A program made the translations under genes and the position numbers. A model generated the notes under the pieces. The model made no database searches. It saw only the letters and a program-made list of their open reading frames with translations, and was not told where the DNA came from. DNA of 6,375 bases from Methanobacteriota archaeon. GTDB taxonomy: Archaea > Halobacteriota > Methanocellia > Methanocellales > Methanocellaceae. Location: assembly GCA_023436075.1 (NCBI GenBank), contig JAEZKS010000156.1, positions 1-6,375 on the forward strand, in the 5' to 3' direction. Shown piece after piece: positions 4,461 to 6,375 of this stretch; within the stretch, counting starts at the first letter, position 1; each line of letters begins with the position of its first letter.

Positions 4461-6068
4461 ATGGCTACGACAGATAAAAATCTGGAAGACGTGCTGGAGT
4501 TCTATCCCGACATAGTGAAAAAGAACCGGAAAAAGCACCTGATCATTAAAAGCTCGGCAGAGGCCTGCCAGACCATCGAGGCCAACACTAGGACTATCCC
4601 GGGCATCATCTCGCAGCGGGGCTGCTGCTTCGCAGGGTGCAAAGGCGTGGTCGTCGGGCCGATCAAGGACATGGTCCACATCGTCCACGGCCCCATCGGG
4701 TGCGCCTACTACTCGTGGGGAACGCGCCGTAACAAGGCGAGGGCGGATGACACGACTCCGAAGGAGAACATCTACTCCACGCTGTGCTTCTCGACGGACA
4801 TGCAGGAGCCTGATATTGTCTTCGGCGGCGAGAAGAAGCTGGCGAAGATGATCGACGAAGTAGTCGAGATGTTCCACCCGCGGGCGATCTCGGTCTGCGC
4901 CACATGTCCCATCGGCCTCATCGGCGACGACCTCGGCGCAGTCTGCAAGGCGGCATCGGAGCGCCACGGCATCCAGGTGCTGGCGTTCAACTGCGAAGGA
5001 TACAAAGGCGTCAGCCAGTCGGCCGGACACCACATCGCCAACAACAACATCATGACCAACGTGATCGGCAAGGGGTCCCAGCGGAAGCCAGGCGATTTCG
5101 TGATCAACATCCTCGGCGAGTACAACATCGGCGGCGACAGCTGGGAGATCGAGCGTGTCCTCAAGGAGCTCGGCTACACGATCAACGGTGTCATGACCGG
5201 GGACAGCAGCTATGTCGACATCCGGAACCTGCACCTGGCCGACCTGAACCTGGTGCAGTGTCACCGGTCGATCAACTACATCGCCGAGATGATGGAGACG
5301 AAGTACGGCATGCCCTGGCTGAAGGTCAACTTCATCGGCGTCGAAGCGACGGCTAGATCGCTCCGCGAGCTGGCGCAGTGCTTTGGCGACCCGGCGCTGA
5401 TCCAGCGGACGGAAGAGCTGATCGCAAGAGAGACGGCCATCGTCGAGCCGGTGATCGAGCACTACCGCAAGATGCTCCAGGGCAAGACTGCCTTCGGCTT
5501 CGTCGGAGGATCGCGCAGCCACCACTACCAGTACCTGCTCCGGGACCTGGGAATGGAAATGATCGTCGCAGGCTACGAGTTCGCACACCGTGACGATTAC
5601 GAAGGCCGCCAGGTGATCCCCACCATCAAGACCGATGCCGACTCGAAGAACATCCCCGAGCTCCACCTCGAGCCTGACAAGGACTTATTCCAGGAGGGCC
5701 ACGTCTACCTGAACATGTCGAAAGAGCAGTACGAGGAACTCAAAAAGAAAGTGCCGCTCAACTTCTATGAGGGCATGAACCCGTGCATGAAGGACGGCGA
5801 GGTCATCATCGACGACATCAACCACCATGAGTTCGAGAAGCTCGTCGAACAGCTCAAGCCGGACCTGATCCTGACGGGCGTCAGGGACAAGTACATCGCC
5901 CACAAGCTGGGCGTTCCGTCGAGACAGCTGCATTCGTACGATTACACAGGCCCATACGCCGGATTCAACGGCGCCATGGTGTTCGCCCGGGAGGTCGCTA
6001 ATGCAGTGACCACCCCGGCGTGGAAACTGATCAACGCCCCGTGGGAAGACCAGGGCAAGAAGGAGTGA
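4461..6068 (+). CDS. nifD: Nitrogenase MoFe protein alpha chain
   Basis: The alpha subunit of the alpha2-beta2 MoFe protein holds the FeMo cofactor, where N2 is reduced, and half of each P-cluster. P-cluster cysteines are Cys55 (QRGCCFAG), Cys81 (GPIGC) and Cys149 (ATCPIG), matching Azotobacter Cys62, 88 and 154. Cofactor ligands are Cys267 (LVQCHRS) and His491 (LHSYDYTGPY), matching Cys275 and His442. The active-site residues Val63, Arg89, Gln186, His190 and Arg352 (equivalents of 70, 96, 191, 195 and 359) are also present, supporting a functional Mo nitrogenase. At 535 residues it is longer than the Azotobacter chain, mainly from an insertion at about 385-440, as in clostridial and methanogen NifD. 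The start is preceded by GGGGAGGGAG. The nifD stop is 5 nt before the nifK start. VnfD or AnfD is unlikely given the close match and gene order; no delta-subunit gene lies between nifD and nifK. Confidence 0.97.
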   Translation: MATTDKNLEDVLEFYPDIVKKNRKKHLIIKSSAEACQTIEANTRTIPGIISQRGCCFAGCKGVVVGPIKDMVHIVHGPIGCAYYSWGTRRNKARADDTTPKENIYSTLCFSTDMQEPDIVFGGEKKLAKMIDEVVEMFHPRAISVCATCPIGLIGDDLGAVCKAASERHGIQVLAFNCEGYKGVSQSAGHHIANNNIMTNVIGKGSQRKPGDFVINILGEYNIGGDSWEIERVLKELGYTINGVMTGDSSYVDIRNLHLADLNLVQCHRSINYIAEMMETKYGMPWLKVNFIGVEATARSLRELAQCFGDPALIQRTEELIARETAIVEPVIEHYRKMLQGKTAFGFVGGSRSHHYQYLLRDLGMEMIVAGYEFAHRDDYEGRQVIPTIKTDADSKNIPELHLEPDKDLFQEGHVYLNMSKEQYEELKKKVPLNFYEGMNPCMKDGEVIIDDINHHEFEKLVEQLKPDLILTGVRDKYIAHKLGVPSRQLHSYDYTGPYAGFNGAMVFAREVANAVTTPAWKLINAPWEDQGKKE

Positions 6069-6073
6069 GAGCA

Positions 6074-6375
6074 ATGCTAGAATGTATCCCGACCAGAAAA
6101 GTGGAACACACGGCAGGGAAAATCAACCCGGCCAAGACCTGCCAGCCGATCGGCGCCATGTATGCCGCGCTGGGCATACATGGCTGCCTGCCCCACAGCC
6201 ACGGCTCGCAGGGCTGCTGTGCTTACCACCGGATGGGCCTCACCCGCCACTTCCGCGACCCGATCCTGGCCTCGTCGAGCTCCTTCACTGAAGGCGCCTC
6301 GGTCTTCGGCGGCGCGGCGAACCTGAAAACGTCGATCAAAAACGTGTTCAAGATATATAACCCGGAGATTATGGC
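6074..6375 (+). CDS. nifK: Nitrogenase MoFe protein beta chain, N-terminal part
   Basis: This is the beta subunit of the MoFe protein, which supplies the other half of the P-cluster. Only the first 100 codons plus two bases are in the window; the rest lies beyond the right edge. Two of the three P-cluster cysteines are visible: Cys23 in INPAKTCQPIGA and Cys48 in HGSQGCCAY (Azotobacter Cys70 and 95). SSSFTEGASVFGGAANLKTS at 68-87 matches the region after them. The N-terminus is about 47 residues shorter than in Azotobacter, the short form typical of clostridial and methanogen NifK. The ribosome binding site (AGGAG, 6061-6065) is inside the end of nifD, so the two subunits are probably translationally coupled. 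Confidence 0.96.
   Translation, partial: MLECIPTRKVEHTAGKINPAKTCQPIGAMYAALGIHGCLPHSHGSQGCCAYHRMGLTRHFRDPILASSSSFTEGASVFGGAANLKTSIKNVFKIYNPEIM

Noticed and set aside
3960..5666. A 568-codon open frame on the minus strand opposite nifI2 and nifD
   Set aside because: It mirrors the codon pattern of the GC-rich nif genes and resembles no family, while the plus strand encodes clear nitrogenase proteins.
4461..6375. An alternative V- or Fe-only nitrogenase
   Set aside because: The gene order lacks a vnfG/anfG gene between the D and K genes, and the D protein aligns readily with molybdenum-type NifD.

Overview
The window comes from a methanogenic archaeon. It carries a nitrogenase operon in the order nifH-nifI1-nifI2-nifD-nifK, which is the methanogen arrangement with two PII-like genes between nifH and nifD. 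The operon has an archaeal TATA box and a perfect NrpR-type operator (GGAA-N6-TTCC). Moderately GC-rich genes separated by AT-richer spacers full of short CAC-type repeats, plus a lipoprotein with many N-glycosylation sequons, fit a member of the Methanomicrobia, possibly Methanocellales. The genus is inferred from overall resemblance only; no database search was possible.

Layout. Positions 1-138 form a long, nearly perfect inverted repeat. A minus-strand HtrA/Deg-type serine protease gene (164-1150) follows, with an uncertain, probably non-ATG start. Positions 1185-1543 are filled by a second, larger imperfect foldback repeat. Next is a minus-strand gene for a predicted secreted lipoprotein of unknown function (1560-2261). 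Between it and nifH lie a third inverted repeat (2346-2470), an AT-rich stretch, the nif promoter and operator (about 2641-2680), and a nifH leader of about 130 nt with a possible 28-codon upstream ORF. The plus-strand nif genes run from 2811 to the end of the window, where nifK is cut after 100 codons.

How the genes work together. NifH is the Fe protein that passes electrons to the NifD-NifK MoFe protein. NifI1 and NifI2 are PII-family proteins that, in studied methanogens, together inhibit the MoFe protein when fixed nitrogen is available and release it when 2-oxoglutarate is high. The operator at the transcription start suggests NrpR, also 2-oxoglutarate-responsive, represses transcription. 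Two layers of nitrogen control are therefore visible in this piece of DNA. The protease and lipoprotein genes are transcribed away from nif and show no evident functional link to it.

No wholly new system is evident. The points most worth following are the three intergenic foldback repeats, which have different sequences but the same style of construction; the possible upstream ORF whose stop codon overlaps the nifH ribosome binding site; and the missing conventional start codon of the protease gene.
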